Shown piece by piece: positions 30,902 through 39,643 of a DNA stretch of 64,000 nt. Source of the DNA: Thiogranum longum (lineage in GTDB: Bacteria; Pseudomonadota; Gammaproteobacteria; DSM-19610). Under the pieces are notes generated by a model. The model saw only the letters and a list, made by a program, of their open reading frames with translations, had not been told where the DNA came from and did not search any database. How positions within the stretch are numbered: the first letter of the stretch is position 1; every line of letters begins with the position of its first letter. The position numbers were made by a program, and so were the translations under genes. Where the stretch lies: NCBI RefSeq assembly GCF_004339085.1, contig NZ_SMFX01000001.1, positions 2,646,573-2,710,572 of the forward strand, written 5' to 3'.

Positions 30902-31399
30902 TCAAAGCGCAGCCAGCGCCTTGTCGTAATCCGGTTCCTGGGCAATTTCCGGTACCAGCTCGGTATATACCACCTTGCCGTTCTCGTCGATGACGACAAT
31001 GGCGCGCGCGGTAATACCCGCCAGCGGACCATCCTCGATCAGCACGCCATAGTCCTTGGCGAAATTGCGTGAACGCATCATCGATAATGGAACCACCTTG
31101 TCGACATTCTCCACACCACAGAAGCGGCTCATGGCAAACGGCAGATCTGCGGCTATCACCAGCATCACTACATTGTCCTTGCCGGCCGCCACTTCGTTAA
31201 ATTTCTTTGTCGAAGTTGCGCATACCGGGGTATCAAGACTCGGCACGATATTCATAAGAATCTTCTTGCCCGCATAATCAGCGAGCCGCTTGTCATTCAG
31301 CTCTGCGTCGACCAGGTGAAAATCCGGGGCATCACTGCCAACAGCAGGGAGTTCTCCATTGGTGTGTATTTCGTTTCCTTGCAGCGTAATCGTCGCCAT
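30902..31399 (-). CDS. tpx: thiol peroxidase
   Basis: A 165-residue atypical 2-Cys peroxiredoxin that reduces alkyl and hydrogen peroxides with thioredoxin. The peroxidatic C60 is in PSLDTPVCATS and the resolving C94 in SRFCGVEN, both as in E. coli Tpx. Length is typical. It is placed between gcvPA (18 bp upstream) and gcvPB on the same strand, so it should be co-transcribed under the glycine riboswitch unless it has its own promoter. Confidence 0.95.
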   Translation of the reverse strand: MATITLQGNEIHTNGELPAVGSDAPDFHLVDAELNDKRLADYAGKKILMNIVPSLDTPVCATSTKKFNEVAAGKDNVVMLVIAADLPFAMSRFCGVENVDKVVPLSMMRSRNFAKDYGVLIEDGPLAGITARAIVVIDENGKVVYTELVPEIAQEPDYDKALAAL

Positions 31400-31417
31400 A
31401 TTTCCTCTCCTCGTCAG

Positions 31418-32815
31418 TCAAGCCATTTTTGGCTGCACCGGATGTCCGGCGGTAGTTTGTTTTTCAATGGCGCGGGCCATGTGGTCGGCAAAGCGATCCA
31501 GGTCTGCGTCGCTTTTTGTCTCGGTGGCGCACACCAGCAGCGACTCACCCAGCTCCGGGTAGTCGTCGTTCAGCATATATCCGGGCTGCAGATTGTGCGC
31601 ATACAGCGGGCGGACCAGGCCATCCAGGGATAGCTCAGTGGTCAAAACCGCCTCATGGAAGTACGGGCGGTTGAAACGCAACCTGATGTGGTCGTTGGCA
31701 AGCTTGTCCACCAGCTTGCGGGTATTGGCATGACTCGCCAACGCCACACGTCGCAGACCTTCGGCGCCCAGCAGGCTCATGTGAATCGTGGCTGCCGTTA
31801 CCAGCAGACCCTGATTCGTGCAGATATTCGAGGTCGCCCTGGAACGACGAATATGCTGCTCACGCGCCTGCAGGGTCAGCGTAAAGCCTTCCCGTCCGTC
31901 GCGGTCGACCGTGCGCCCGACAATACGCCCCGGCATCTGCCGCACGAAGTTCTGGCGCGCACACATAAAACCGAAGTAGGGGCCACCCGATGACAGGGGC
32001 ACACCCAGCGGCTGTCCTTCACCGATCGCAATGTCCGCACCGGTCTCACCCCATTGGCCCGGCGGTTTGAGCAGTGCAGCAGCCACCGGGTTGGCAACGG
32101 CAATAACCATGGCACCGTTGGCGTGCGCCCAGTCGGTCAGTGCATCGACGTCTTCCAGCACGCCGAAGAAGTTGGGCTGCGCGATAACCAGCGCGGCGAT
32201 GTCTTCGCCGCTGTATGCCTCCAGGCTGTCCAGATTGAGGTGACCACCTTCGTTATCAAACGGCACCTCGACCAGCTCGATACCCTGGTTGGTGACAATG
32301 GTACGCGTGGTGGCCCGGTAGGCCGGGTGTACATTGGTCGGCATAAGAATGCGTCGCGACTTTGACTTCCGGTTGGCACGAATCGCCATCAGCACGGCTT
32401 CGGCCAGCGCCGAAGCGCCATCGTAAAGCGATGCATTGGACACATCCATCGCCATCAGCTCCGTCATCATGCTCTGGAACTCATAGACCAGTTGCAGTGT
32501 GCCCTGGCTGGCTTCTGCCTGGTAAGGCGTATAGGCACTGTAAAACTCGCCGCGCGTAACCAGTTCCCACACCGCTGCAGGAATATGGTGCTCGTAGGCG
32601 CCGGCACCGATAAAACACAGCGGCTGCCCGTCTTTTGAAGCACGCTCGTGCATCAGCCGGCTGACGTCCTGTTCGGTCATGCCCTGCGGAATGCCTTCCA
32701 GCGTGCCACAACGCAATTGCTGCGGAATTTCATCGAACAGGTCTTCGATATCCTGCACGCCGATGGTTTTCAACATGTCACGGATATCGTCTTCAGTATG
32801 GGGGACAAACGGCAT
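31418..32815 (-). CDS. gcvPA: glycine dehydrogenase (decarboxylating) subunit 1
   Basis: A 465-residue N-terminal half of the split P-protein. It starts [20 protein letters not shown], and carries [21 protein letters not shown]... with typical GcvPA blocks such as [10 protein letters not shown] and GGPYFGFM. It forms a heterotetramer with GcvPB. It follows gcvH by 6 bp. The split form of glycine dehydrogenase is found in many gammaproteobacteria and in Bacillus; E. coli has the fused form. Confidence 0.95.
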   Translation of the reverse strand: MPFVPHTEDDIRDMLKTIGVQDIEDLFDEIPQQLRCGTLEGIPQGMTEQDVSRLMHERASKDGQPLCFIGAGAYEHHIPAAVWELVTRGEFYSAYTPYQAEASQGTLQLVYEFQSMMTELMAMDVSNASLYDGASALAEAVLMAIRANRKSKSRRILMPTNVHPAYRATTRTIVTNQGIELVEVPFDNEGGHLNLDSLEAYSGEDIAALVIAQPNFFGVLEDVDALTDWAHANGAMVIAVANPVAAALLKPPGQWGETGADIAIGEGQPLGVPLSSGGPYFGFMCARQNFVRQMPGRIVGRTVDRDGREGFTLTLQAREQHIRRSRATSNICTNQGLLVTAATIHMSLLGAEGLRRVALASHANTRKLVDKLANDHIRLRFNRPYFHEAVLTTELSLDGLVRPLYAHNLQPGYMLNDDYPELGESLLVCATETKSDADLDRFADHMARAIEKQTTAGHPVQPKMA

Positions 32816-32821
32816 CTGGTT

Positions 32822-33211
32822 TTACTCTGACTCTATAAATTCCCGGTACTCTTCGGGGCTCATGAGGCGATCCACGTCATCCACACTGGATGGCTGAATG
32901 CGCATCAACCAGCCGGCGCCATAGGGATCCTGGTTGACGGCCTCCGGCGCACCGGCCAGATCCTCGTTGACCTCGACCACGGTTCCGGCAATAGGCGCAT
33001 AAAAATCCGAGGCCGCCTTGACCGATTCGACCACGGCACAGGCTTCTTCAGCCTCCATCTCGTGATCAATCTCCGGCAGCTCGACAAACACCAGGTCGCC
33101 CAGCTGCTCCTGTGCATGGTCGCTGATGCCGGTTGTAACCGTGCCATCCTCGTTCACCCGCACCCACTCGTGACTCGTGCTGTATCTCAGATCACCCGGC
33201 ACTTCACTCAT
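32822..33211 (-). CDS. gcvH: glycine cleavage system H protein
   Basis: A 129-residue lipoyl carrier that shuttles the aminomethyl group between the P and T proteins. The lipoylated lysine is K65 in [12 protein letters not shown], and the start [17 protein letters not shown] is typical. The ATG at 33211 is preceded by GAGGAACA. The same frame continues upstream through the 81-bp repeat and into gcvT, which is an artefact. It is separated from gcvT by about 150 bp that hold the repeat. Confidence 0.96.
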   Translation of the reverse strand: MSEVPGDLRYSTSHEWVRVNEDGTVTTGISDHAQEQLGDLVFVELPEIDHEMEAEEACAVVESVKAASDFYAPIAGTVVEVNEDLAGAPEAVNQDPYGAGWLMRIQPSSVDDVDRLMSPEEYREFIESE

Positions 33212-33270
33212 TGTATGTTCCTCTTTTTCAATTGTTTCAACTCTCCAGAGATCAACTGGTGGCAGACCCC

Positions 33271-33351
33271 CGTCATTGCGAGCGCAGCGCGGCAATCTCT
33301 TTGTCCTGGTGCCAGACTGAAAGAGATTGCCGCGCTGCGCTCGCAATGACG
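33271..33351. repeat. 81-bp perfect inverted repeat (short form)
   Basis: Two 32-bp arms (33271-33302 and 33320-33351) are exact inverse complements around a 17-base loop. The outer end is CGTCATTGCGAGCGCAGCGC. It lies between gcvT and gcvH inside the operon. The same element, with base changes, occurs at 42149-42229 and in a longer form at 47892 and 60585. Confidence 0.92.
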
Positions 33352-33359
33352 TATCGTTT

Positions 33360-34448
33360 TCACAGTTCAATTTGCGCCTTGCCGTTACGCACAAACGGTG
33401 GCTTGACGACCTTGCAGTCCAGCAACTTGCCGCGAATTTCGACCTGGCACCTGGCACCGATACTAGCCGGTACCCGCGCCAGTGCAATGGAACGCTGCAG
33501 TGTTGGCGAAAAGCCGCCACTGGTGGTTTCGCCGGTCTGGTCACCGACCACGACTTTCTGGTGCCCGCGCAACACACCCCGGCCTTCCAGCAGCAAACCG
33601 ACAAACTTCTGTTCGGGGCCGGCTTCACGTTCGGCTTCCAGCGCCTTGCGGCCGATAAAATCACGCGCTTCCGGCTTCCAGCCAATCGTCCAGCCCAGAC
33701 CGGACACCAGTGGACTGACGCTTTCATCCATATCGGCACCGTACAGGTTCATCCCGGCTTCCAGACGCAGCGTATCGCGGCAACCCAGACCACAAGGCTG
33801 TACACCGGCGTCGGCCAGTGCCTGCCAGAAGGCCGGCGCCTCGACATCCGGCAACATGATTTCAAAGCCATCTTCGCCGGTGTAACCGGTGCGCGCGACA
33901 AACCAGTCATCGACTTCCGCGCCAAAGAAAAGATCCAGCCCCTCGACGACCTTGCGCTGTTCCGCATTGAAAAGTGACAGGGTTTTTTCGCGTGCGTTCG
34001 GCCCCTGGATCGCAATCATGGCCAGTTGTGGCTGCTCGATCACCTGCACATCGAAAGCAGCGGCCTGTTTGATAATCCACGCCAGGTCTTTCTCCCGCGT
34101 AGCGGAATTCACCACCAGGCGGAAATTGTTCTCGGTCAGGAAATAAACGATGAGATCATCCAGCACACGCCCCTGCTCGTTAAGCATGCAGCTGTACAAT
34201 GCCTTGCCGGGATTCTGCAACTTGTCGATATTGTTGGCCAGCAGATAGCGCAGGAAGTCGCGCGTCTTGTCACCGTGCAGGTCGACGACCGTCATGTGCG
34301 ACACGTCGAACATTCCGGCATCGCGGCGTACTGCGTGATGCTCTTCGAGCTGCGAGCCATAGTGGATCGGCATGTCCCAGCCGGCAAAATCCACCAGCTT
34401 GGCGCCCATGGCCTTGTGTGATTCGTACAGGGGGGTTCTGTTTCCCAT
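33360..34448 (-). CDS. gcvT: glycine cleavage system T protein (aminomethyltransferase)
   Basis: A 362-residue folate-dependent enzyme that releases ammonia from the aminomethyl-lipoyl arm and makes methylene-tetrahydrofolate. It shows [24 protein letters not shown], the GMFDVSHM block, and the conserved [10 protein letters not shown] near the middle with the C-terminal barrel complete. I chose the ATG at 34448, which aligns with the E. coli start; an ATG at 34463 (five codons longer) is also possible. It is the first gene after the tandem glycine riboswitch. Confidence 0.94.
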   Translation of the reverse strand: MGNRTPLYESHKAMGAKLVDFAGWDMPIHYGSQLEEHHAVRRDAGMFDVSHMTVVDLHGDKTRDFLRYLLANNIDKLQNPGKALYSCMLNEQGRVLDDLIVYFLTENNFRLVVNSATREKDLAWIIKQAAAFDVQVIEQPQLAMIAIQGPNAREKTLSLFNAEQRKVVEGLDLFFGAEVDDWFVARTGYTGEDGFEIMLPDVEAPAFWQALADAGVQPCGLGCRDTLRLEAGMNLYGADMDESVSPLVSGLGWTIGWKPEARDFIGRKALEAEREAGPEQKFVGLLLEGRGVLRGHQKVVVGDQTGETTSGGFSPTLQRSIALARVPASIGARCQVEIRGKLLDCKVVKPPFVRNGKAQIEL

Positions 34449-34524
34449 AACTGACTCTGTCATTCTGAAAGCGTTGGCTGTCATGCCGCCCGAAAACATC
34501 CGGAACGACGGCTGAATATCCGTC

Positions 34525-34712
34525 GCCCCTCTGTCCGGTAACCTGAGAGTGTGAGCGACCATTTGGCCGCCTTCCCCTTCGGTGGGCCGATATGGCCGCT
34601 CTCCAGAGTCAATCCGGCTGAATAATGCCTGCTGCCGCGGTCCTTTTGCCTGAGCGATTCCGGGCGGGTTGCGCCTTCGGCGGCCGGCTGGGCCGGCTCT
34701 CTCCCGCAGCAG
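34525..34712 (-). promoter_or_regulatory. tandem glycine riboswitch
   Basis: Two glycine aptamers read on the minus strand. The first (34712-34627) has a P1 stem GCTGCTGC/GCAGCAG, the GGGAGAG start, CCGAAGGCGCAA and CTCAGGCAAAAGGACC. The second (about 34611-34525) has CTGGAGAG, CCACCGAAGGGGAA, CTCTCAGGTTACCGGACAG. These are the conserved cores of the gcvT-type riboswitch, which turns the operon on when glycine is bound. Below it a 6-bp hairpin (CGACGG/CCGTCG, 34505-34524) may be part of the expression platform. Confidence 0.93.
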
Positions 34713-34729
34713 CGCGAGATCGAAGGCGG

Positions 34730-34758
34730 ACTATACCCTGCCCGCGCAGGCCAGCCAA
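34730..34758 (-). promoter_or_regulatory. sigma70 promoter of the gcv operon
   Basis: On the minus strand TTGGCT (34758-34753) and TATAGT (34735-34730) are separated by 17 bp. Transcription would start about 34723, just ahead of the first glycine aptamer. Position and spacing fit well. Confidence 0.65.
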
Positions 34759-34845
34759 GCGTGCAATCGTTACACGATCGGGAAAACAGCTTTAACCCTG
34801 CAAAACGATGATTTAGTCTTCTGACTATCCAGACAACAGCGCGTC

Positions 34846-35145
34846 ATTATCGACCTGGTAAAACACGGCAATCTTACCGCCCTGGACAAGGCTATCGACA
34901 ACCCGCACAGCGAGACAGCCGACTGGGCAATGATGGCCGCGATCCAGCAAAACAATCGCAGCGTGCTCGACTTTCTTCTTGAAAGAAAAAACATGCGCCC
35001 GGAGGACTGCTCCCTGGAGTCAGGGATAACCCTGTTACATACCGCCACCCGGCTCCGAAACGGCGAGCTGGACGACGATCAATCGCCCCTACCCCCTCTC
35101 ACCAAGACCGTGCAGGCTTCAGCGACAGTGACAACCAACACTTGA
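34846..35145 (+). pseudogene. possible remnant of an ankyrin-repeat-like gene
   Basis: The plus frame is open from about 34825 and contains IIDLVKHGNLTALDKAIDNPH, then AMMAAIQQNNRSVLDFLLERK and SGITLLHTATRLRNGEL, with the spacing of two degenerate ankyrin repeats (alternating helix pairs with LL and TLLHTA). There is no good start codon for the first repeat; the ATG at 34930 is in the middle. The end (DDDQSPLPPL...) has lost the pattern. I read it as a truncated gene, with low certainty. Confidence 0.3.
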
Positions 35146-35264
35146 TAATAATCTATATGTTATTATTTATAGACCATTAAATAATCTTTATATTATTATT
35201 GACTAATTATTATAACTTATATATTATTTTATACTGAATTATAAATAACTTTTTGGTTATTTTT
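35146..35264. other. very AT-rich spacer upstream of the mobile mystery pair
   Basis: Almost only A and T for about 110 bp, in contrast to its surroundings. It carries many TTATTA/TAATAA echoes that could be operator half-sites for the HTH protein encoded next, and the promoter listed separately. There is no coding sequence. Confidence 0.7.
35199..35227 (+). promoter_or_regulatory. likely promoter of the mobile mystery A/B genes
   Basis: TTGACT (35199-35204), a 17-bp AT-only spacer and TATTAT (35222-35227). A TATACT at 35230 is an alternative -10. A start near 35234 would leave a leader of about 30 nt. Confidence 0.5.
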
Positions 35265-35735
35265 ATGAGAGCAAAAGATCGCGCAGTAGCGCGCCAACAA
35301 CTCGATAAGCGACTGAACTCATTGCGATATTCAGACGCTTTTGCACGCCCTCCACGCGGCTGGATTAAAGCCATCCGAGAAGCACTGGGCATGACAACAG
35401 CCCAGCTTGGCAAGCGCCTTGGCGTCAGCCAACCGCGCGTCGTTAAAATCGAGCATGCCGAAACCAAAGGTTCAATCACCCTTGATAGTCTTGAGCGGGC
35501 TGCAAATGCCCTGGATTGCCGCCTTGTCTATGCATTGGTGCCACGAAAACCACTCGATGAACAGGTCACCGAACGGGCTGAACGCCTTGCGAAGAAACGA
35601 CTGAAATCAACGAGTCACAGCATGGCCCTCGAAGACCAGGAAGTTGATACAGCGGATGAGCAGGAGCAACTCAAACGCATGATCCAGAGTCTGCTCGATA
35701 AGGCAGGTTCCGAGCTTTGGGATGAGGATCTATGA
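35265..35735 (+). CDS. mobile mystery protein A (HTH regulator)
   Basis: A 156-residue protein of the 'mobile mystery protein A' family (TIGR02612 type), found sporadically and nearly always next to mobile mystery protein B. An Xre-type helix-turn-helix lies at about 36-65 (IREALGMTTAQLGKRLGVSQPRVVKIE), followed by SLERAANALDCRLVYALVP. The ATG at 35265 fits the family start; a TTG at 35253 is in frame. It is likely the DNA-binding antitoxin-like or autoregulatory partner of the Fic protein, whose ATG overlaps its stop. Confidence 0.82.
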   Translation: MRAKDRAVARQQLDKRLNSLRYSDAFARPPRGWIKAIREALGMTTAQLGKRLGVSQPRVVKIEHAETKGSITLDSLERAANALDCRLVYALVPRKPLDEQVTERAERLAKKRLKSTSHSMALEDQEVDTADEQEQLKRMIQSLLDKAGSELWDEDL

Positions 35736-36319
35736 CCGATCCCCTGGATGAACAGGACGATGCCGCCACACCCTTGACGGAAGAAGAGAAAGCAGCATTG
35801 ATCCCCTCCTACATCACGCTTCGCCCGGAACTGAACGAGGCTGAGCAGGCTAATATTCTGGAAGCAGAGGAATGGGCAGTCACGCGCAACCGCGATGTGC
35901 TCAATGAGAAGTTCCTTAAAGACCTTCACAAGAGAATGTTTGGCCGGGTCTGGCGGTGGGCTGGCAAGTTTCGTCAGTCCGAACGCAATATCGGCGTAGA
36001 GGCCTATCGCATCCCAACCGAGCTTCGACAACTTATCGATGATTGTCATTACTGGATAGAAAATGGAACCTATGAACCGGATGAAATCGCGACACGGTTC
36101 CATCACCGACTGGTATTGATCCATCCCTTCCCGAATGGCAATGGTCGCCATGCCCGTCTGACAACCGACCTTCTGCTAGCAGCAGTGGGATGCCATCCAT
36201 TCACCTGGGGCCAGGTCAATCTTGTCGATGCCAGTGAGACACGGAAAGCCTACATTGCCGCGCTCCGGGCGGCCGATAATCATGATTACGTACCGTTACA
36301 AGAATTTGTGCGTTCATAA
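35732..36319 (+). CDS. mobile mystery protein B (Fic domain protein)
   Basis: A 195-residue Fic-fold protein of the mobile mystery protein B family. The Fic motif is HPFPNGNGR at 131-139, with the catalytic histidine and the GNGR phosphate loop kept, but the usual acidic residue before GNG is N135. The helix before it (ATRFHHRLVLI) and the KFRQSERNIG flap segment fit. Fic enzymes move AMP or related groups to target proteins. The ATG overlaps the HTH gene by ATGA, so the pair behaves like a toxin-antitoxin unit; the target and even catalytic ability are unknown. Confidence 0.85.
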   Translation: MTDPLDEQDDAATPLTEEEKAALIPSYITLRPELNEAEQANILEAEEWAVTRNRDVLNEKFLKDLHKRMFGRVWRWAGKFRQSERNIGVEAYRIPTELRQLIDDCHYWIENGTYEPDEIATRFHHRLVLIHPFPNGNGRHARLTTDLLLAAVGCHPFTWGQVNLVDASETRKAYIAALRAADNHDYVPLQEFVRS

Positions 36320-36323
36320 GAAT

Positions 36324-36383
36324 GAAGATTTACGGTATTGACTTTACAAGCAGGTGCAAACACAGCGCACCTGGACAAGGTTA
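36324..36383 (+). pseudogene. possible 5' remnant of a DUF429-type gene
   Basis: Directly after the Fic stop, an ATG gives MKIYGIDFTSRCKHSAPGQG and then a stop. The opening MKIYGIDFTS is what I recall as the N-terminus of DUF429 (RNase H-fold) proteins. The rest of such a gene is absent: the convergent MOSC gene ends 30 bp further. It looks like a relic cut off by insertion or deletion. The match is only about ten residues, so certainty is low. Confidence 0.3.
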
Positions 36384-36412
36384 AAATACTCGCTTTATTC
36401 AAAGAGCACGGA

Positions 36413-37228
36413 TCACACCAGCCTGCTTTCGGAAACAACCTCAACAACATCGCCTACATGCACCACCCCGCCACTACGAGGTATCAGGTTCTGCCCGAAA
36501 TACACACCACCCTCCGGCCGTTTCCGGTACTGGCTGAGTGTGCGCAATGGTTCCGTTTTGGTACTTTTAATCCCTGTATCTGGATCAATGGTGGTAAAGA
36601 TACAGCGTGAACAGTTCTTCACCCCTTCAAACTCGACTTCACCAATGCGGATCCGGTGCCAGTTATCCTCTGCATAGGGCAACTCGCCATCCACCACCAG
36701 GTTGGGCCGGAAACGGCGCATGGATACGGGCTGTTCGAGCCGGGTATTGAGATCATTCAGGGATGCTTCGGTAATCAGCAGCAGCGGGAAACCGTCAGCA
36801 AAACTGACCTGGTCACCAGGCCGGCCATAGTCCGGGTCAACGCCACGCACCAGGTCATCGGTCATCCGTACCAGGCGGCACTCGATCCCGAGGTATTCGG
36901 AAAACCAGGCATCGGCTTCAGGCCCTGCAGAAATTGCATCGCACTGGTCACGCCAGATCGTGACTTTCGTGAGATCGGTGTTGTCTGCCTTCAAGGGCAG
37001 GACAAGTTCCGGCCGGCCGGCAACACTGACATGCAAACTTGTATCATCCAGGCGCGTATCCACCACGGCCAGTGCCGGGTGCTGTCGCGCGGTAATAAAC
37101 TTGCCCTGTGCATCGACCAGCATCCAGCGCCGGTCCCACGGCAGACCACGCGGCAACACTTCGCTCTCGTTCAGCGCGATACGACGCGTGGACTTGACGG
37201 GATAGATATTGATTTCGGTGAGTTTCAT
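36413..37228 (-). CDS. MOSC domain-containing protein (YcbX-like)
   Basis: A 271-residue protein with the N-terminal MOSC beta-barrel domain (KLTEINIYPVKSTRRIALNE) and a C-terminal MOSC domain with the molybdenum-cofactor region GVKNCSRCIFTTIDPDTG near 210-230. Family members reduce N-hydroxylated bases using molybdenum cofactor. E. coli YcbX has an extra C-terminal 2Fe-2S ferredoxin domain of about 90 residues, which is missing here. Its ATG overlaps the ubiI stop by four bases. Confidence 0.85.
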   Translation of the reverse strand: MKLTEINIYPVKSTRRIALNESEVLPRGLPWDRRWMLVDAQGKFITARQHPALAVVDTRLDDTSLHVSVAGRPELVLPLKADNTDLTKVTIWRDQCDAISAGPEADAWFSEYLGIECRLVRMTDDLVRGVDPDYGRPGDQVSFADGFPLLLITEASLNDLNTRLEQPVSMRRFRPNLVVDGELPYAEDNWHRIRIGEVEFEGVKNCSRCIFTTIDPDTGIKSTKTEPLRTLSQYRKRPEGGVYFGQNLIPRSGGVVHVGDVVEVVSESRLV

Positions 37229-38409
37229 AGCCCCATGGCCGAACGAATGATCTGCGCCTTGACCGGTGTTGCACGATCAAACAGCTTCAGGCCCAGGCCG
37301 CGCGCAAGGCGCACCGGCGTCAGCGTGCTGCCGAATAACTGCTTGAAGGCGCTCATCGCCGCCAGGGTCAGCTGGTTATCGCCACGCCGGGCACGTTCGT
37401 AGCGGCGCAGCACGGTAAAGGCGCCGGGGTTGCGACCCGATGCACGGGCAGCATGCAGCTCGTCGGCCAACGCCTGCACATCCTTCAGGCCAAGGTTGAC
37501 GCCCTGCCCGGCAAGCGGGTGAACGACATGGGCGGCATCGCCAACCAGTGCAAGTCCGGGTTTGACATAAGCCTCGGCCGACTGTGCCTGTAAAGGGAAC
37601 AGCACCCTGTCACCAACGGCCCGGATCTCACCAAGCCGGTACTCGAAGGCTTCACCAAGGGCACGGCAGAATGCCTGGTCATCCAGCGCCAGCAATGCCT
37701 GTGCCTTGCTGCTGGTGGCAGACCAGACAATCGAACAGCGCCCGTCGTGCAGTGGCAGAAAAGCCAGCGGACCGCTGGGCAGGAAGCGCTGCCATGCCGT
37801 TTCCTGGTGAGGCTTTTCAGTCTCCACCACGGCCACCAACGCCTGTTGACCGTAATCGGATACCTGGACGTGAATACCGGCCAGGTCGCGCACGCGGGAA
37901 TGTTTACCGTCGGCGCCGACCAGTAACCGTGCGGTAAGTGACTTGCCGTCATCCAGCCCGATGTGTTGCCGGTTACCGCTATATTCAAGGGTCTGCAGAC
38001 GGGCCGGACAGAAACGCGTGACAGTGCCCGTACCCTCCACCACATCGAGCAAGGCACGCTCGATGACACGTGACTCGATAATGTGCCCAAGATCAGGCTC
38101 ACCGAGTTCAGCGCTGTCAAAGTGAATCTCGCCTTCACTGCCGGCGTCCCACACCTGCATTTCGCGGTAGGGCTGTGCCAGCGGTGCGATGGCTGGCCAG
38201 GCACCGAGAGACTCGAGCAACCGCTGTGAAGCGCGGGAAATGGCGTAGACACGCAGGTCGATACTGTCCGCCGGCCAGTCGTGCACGGGTTCGCGGGCTT
38301 CAAGTATGGCAACGCTGAAACCCTCGCGCCCGAGTGCTGCCGCCAGCGCCAGGCCCACGAGACCGGCACCGCTGATAACACTATCGAAATCTGTCGGCTG
38401 GTGATCCAT
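37225..38409 (-). CDS. ubiI: FAD-dependent ubiquinone hydroxylase UbiI-like
   Basis: A 394-residue flavoprotein monooxygenase of aerobic ubiquinone synthesis. It starts at the ATG at 38409; the Rossmann motif GAGLVGLALA is at 14-23, and the FAD-ribityl block GDAAHVVHPLAGQGVNLGLKD is near 290. UbiI hydroxylates C5 of the ring, UbiH C4. The paralogue next door is closer to UbiH, so this one is called UbiI by context. The open frame upstream to 38619 runs inside ubiH and is an artefact. Confidence 0.85.
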   Translation of the reverse strand: MDHQPTDFDSVISGAGLVGLALAAALGREGFSVAILEAREPVHDWPADSIDLRVYAISRASQRLLESLGAWPAIAPLAQPYREMQVWDAGSEGEIHFDSAELGEPDLGHIIESRVIERALLDVVEGTGTVTRFCPARLQTLEYSGNRQHIGLDDGKSLTARLLVGADGKHSRVRDLAGIHVQVSDYGQQALVAVVETEKPHQETAWQRFLPSGPLAFLPLHDGRCSIVWSATSSKAQALLALDDQAFCRALGEAFEYRLGEIRAVGDRVLFPLQAQSAEAYVKPGLALVGDAAHVVHPLAGQGVNLGLKDVQALADELHAARASGRNPGAFTVLRRYERARRGDNQLTLAAMSAFKQLFGSTLTPVRLARGLGLKLFDRATPVKAQIIRSAMGL

Positions 38410-38411
38410 AG

Positions 38412-39638
38412 CTACAACGCCAGCCCTCGCGCAAGTCTTGGCAGCCGCCCGGCACGCCCCATGGTCAGGCGGCCAAACCAGTGCTTGGCGGGCGGGCACA
38501 GGTCCAGCGCCAGCATGCCGGCATCGCGCAGGCCGACAACCGGTGTCAGTGACTGCCCGAACAGGCGCACCATCGTGTCGGTAAAGGCGACCACGCGGCG
38601 CTGATCGGTCTGTCGCCAATCTGCATAGCGCCGTAATACATCAACATCACCGATATCGCCCCCCCTGCGCTGCGCATCGATGACAACTTCCGCCAGTGCC
38701 GCAACATCCCGCAAGCCAAGATTGAAACCCTGACCGGCAATCGGATGCAGTGTATGCACCGCATTGCCGATCAATGCCAGCCGCTGCGCCGTTGACTGTT
38801 TGGCGCGCAGTAACTGAAGTGGATAGGCGTGACGCGTACCGACCCTGGTGAACCGGCCCAGCCGATAACCAAAGCGCGCCTGCAGACGCGACAGAAATTC
38901 TGTGTCTTCGAGCCCCATCACTTCATCGACCTGGTCAGCCCGGAGTGTCCAGACCAGTGAACAATGGTTGTCATTAAGCGGTAACAGGGCCATCGGCCCG
39001 GTATCCGTAAAACGCTCGTAGGCAACCTGTTTATGGGGTTGATCGGGTGTAACGTTGGCAATCACGGCTGTCTGCCCGTAGTCCCATTGATGCGTATCGA
39101 TAGCCAGTTGTTCGCGCACCCGGGATTGCACGCCATCGGCTGCAACCAGCAGACGTGCCGTATGTTCTACAGACTTCCCTTCATGGTTCAGCACAGCTTG
39201 CACACGGTCCCCGTCAGTCTGGAAAGACTCGAGTCGGGCAGGTGCAAGCAGTTGCACAGACGTCTGTTCAAGGGCACGTATCAGCGTATTGCCGAGCAAG
39301 CGCGCACTGGCGACATAACCCAGCGCCTCCACACCCTCCTGTTCACGTTTCAGTCGCGTGAAACCAAAATGACCCCGATCGGATACGTGTATCGTATGAA
39401 TAGGGCACACCTCTTTCTGCAGCGCATCCCAAATTCCCATGCCGGTAAAAATACGCTGCGAGCCCTGCGCCAGTGCAATGCTGCGTTCGTCATAATTGGG
39501 CTGCTCATTAATACGAAAGGGATGTGCTTCGACAATAGCGACGTCAAGCCCCGCGCGTCCCAGCGCGAGCGCCAGGCTGGCGCCAACCAGGCCGCCACCG
39601 ACAACAAGCACATCTGACTGACGGGGCTCATGGCTCAT
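38412..39638 (-). CDS. ubiH: 2-octaprenyl-6-methoxyphenyl hydroxylase
   Basis: A 408-residue FAD monooxygenase with VLVVGGGLVGASLALALG at the N-terminus and GNAVHTLHPIAGQGFNLGL in the C-terminal FAD-binding part. It follows pepP by 5 bp and precedes ubiI by 2 bp, the conserved ygfB-pepP-ubiH-ubiI order of gammaproteobacteria. Start ATG at 39638; a GTG one codon upstream is possible. Confidence 0.88.
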   Translation of the reverse strand: MSHEPRQSDVLVVGGGLVGASLALALGRAGLDVAIVEAHPFRINEQPNYDERSIALAQGSQRIFTGMGIWDALQKEVCPIHTIHVSDRGHFGFTRLKREQEGVEALGYVASARLLGNTLIRALEQTSVQLLAPARLESFQTDGDRVQAVLNHEGKSVEHTARLLVAADGVQSRVREQLAIDTHQWDYGQTAVIANVTPDQPHKQVAYERFTDTGPMALLPLNDNHCSLVWTLRADQVDEVMGLEDTEFLSRLQARFGYRLGRFTRVGTRHAYPLQLLRAKQSTAQRLALIGNAVHTLHPIAGQGFNLGLRDVAALAEVVIDAQRRGGDIGDVDVLRRYADWRQTDQRRVVAFTDTMVRLFGQSLTPVVGLRDAGMLALDLCPPAKHWFGRLTMGRAGRLPRLARGLAL

Positions 39639-39643
39639 CACGA

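Noticed and set aside
32822-33739. Continuous frame from inside gcvT through the repeat into gcvH
   Set aside because: Only the part from the ATG at 33211 matches GcvH; the upstream part lies antiparallel in frame to nothing and crosses the repeat.
36338-36610. Small plus-strand frame after the Fic gene
   Set aside because: It overlaps the 3' end of the MOSC gene on the other strand and has no ribosome site; only the first codons in another frame look like a gene relic.
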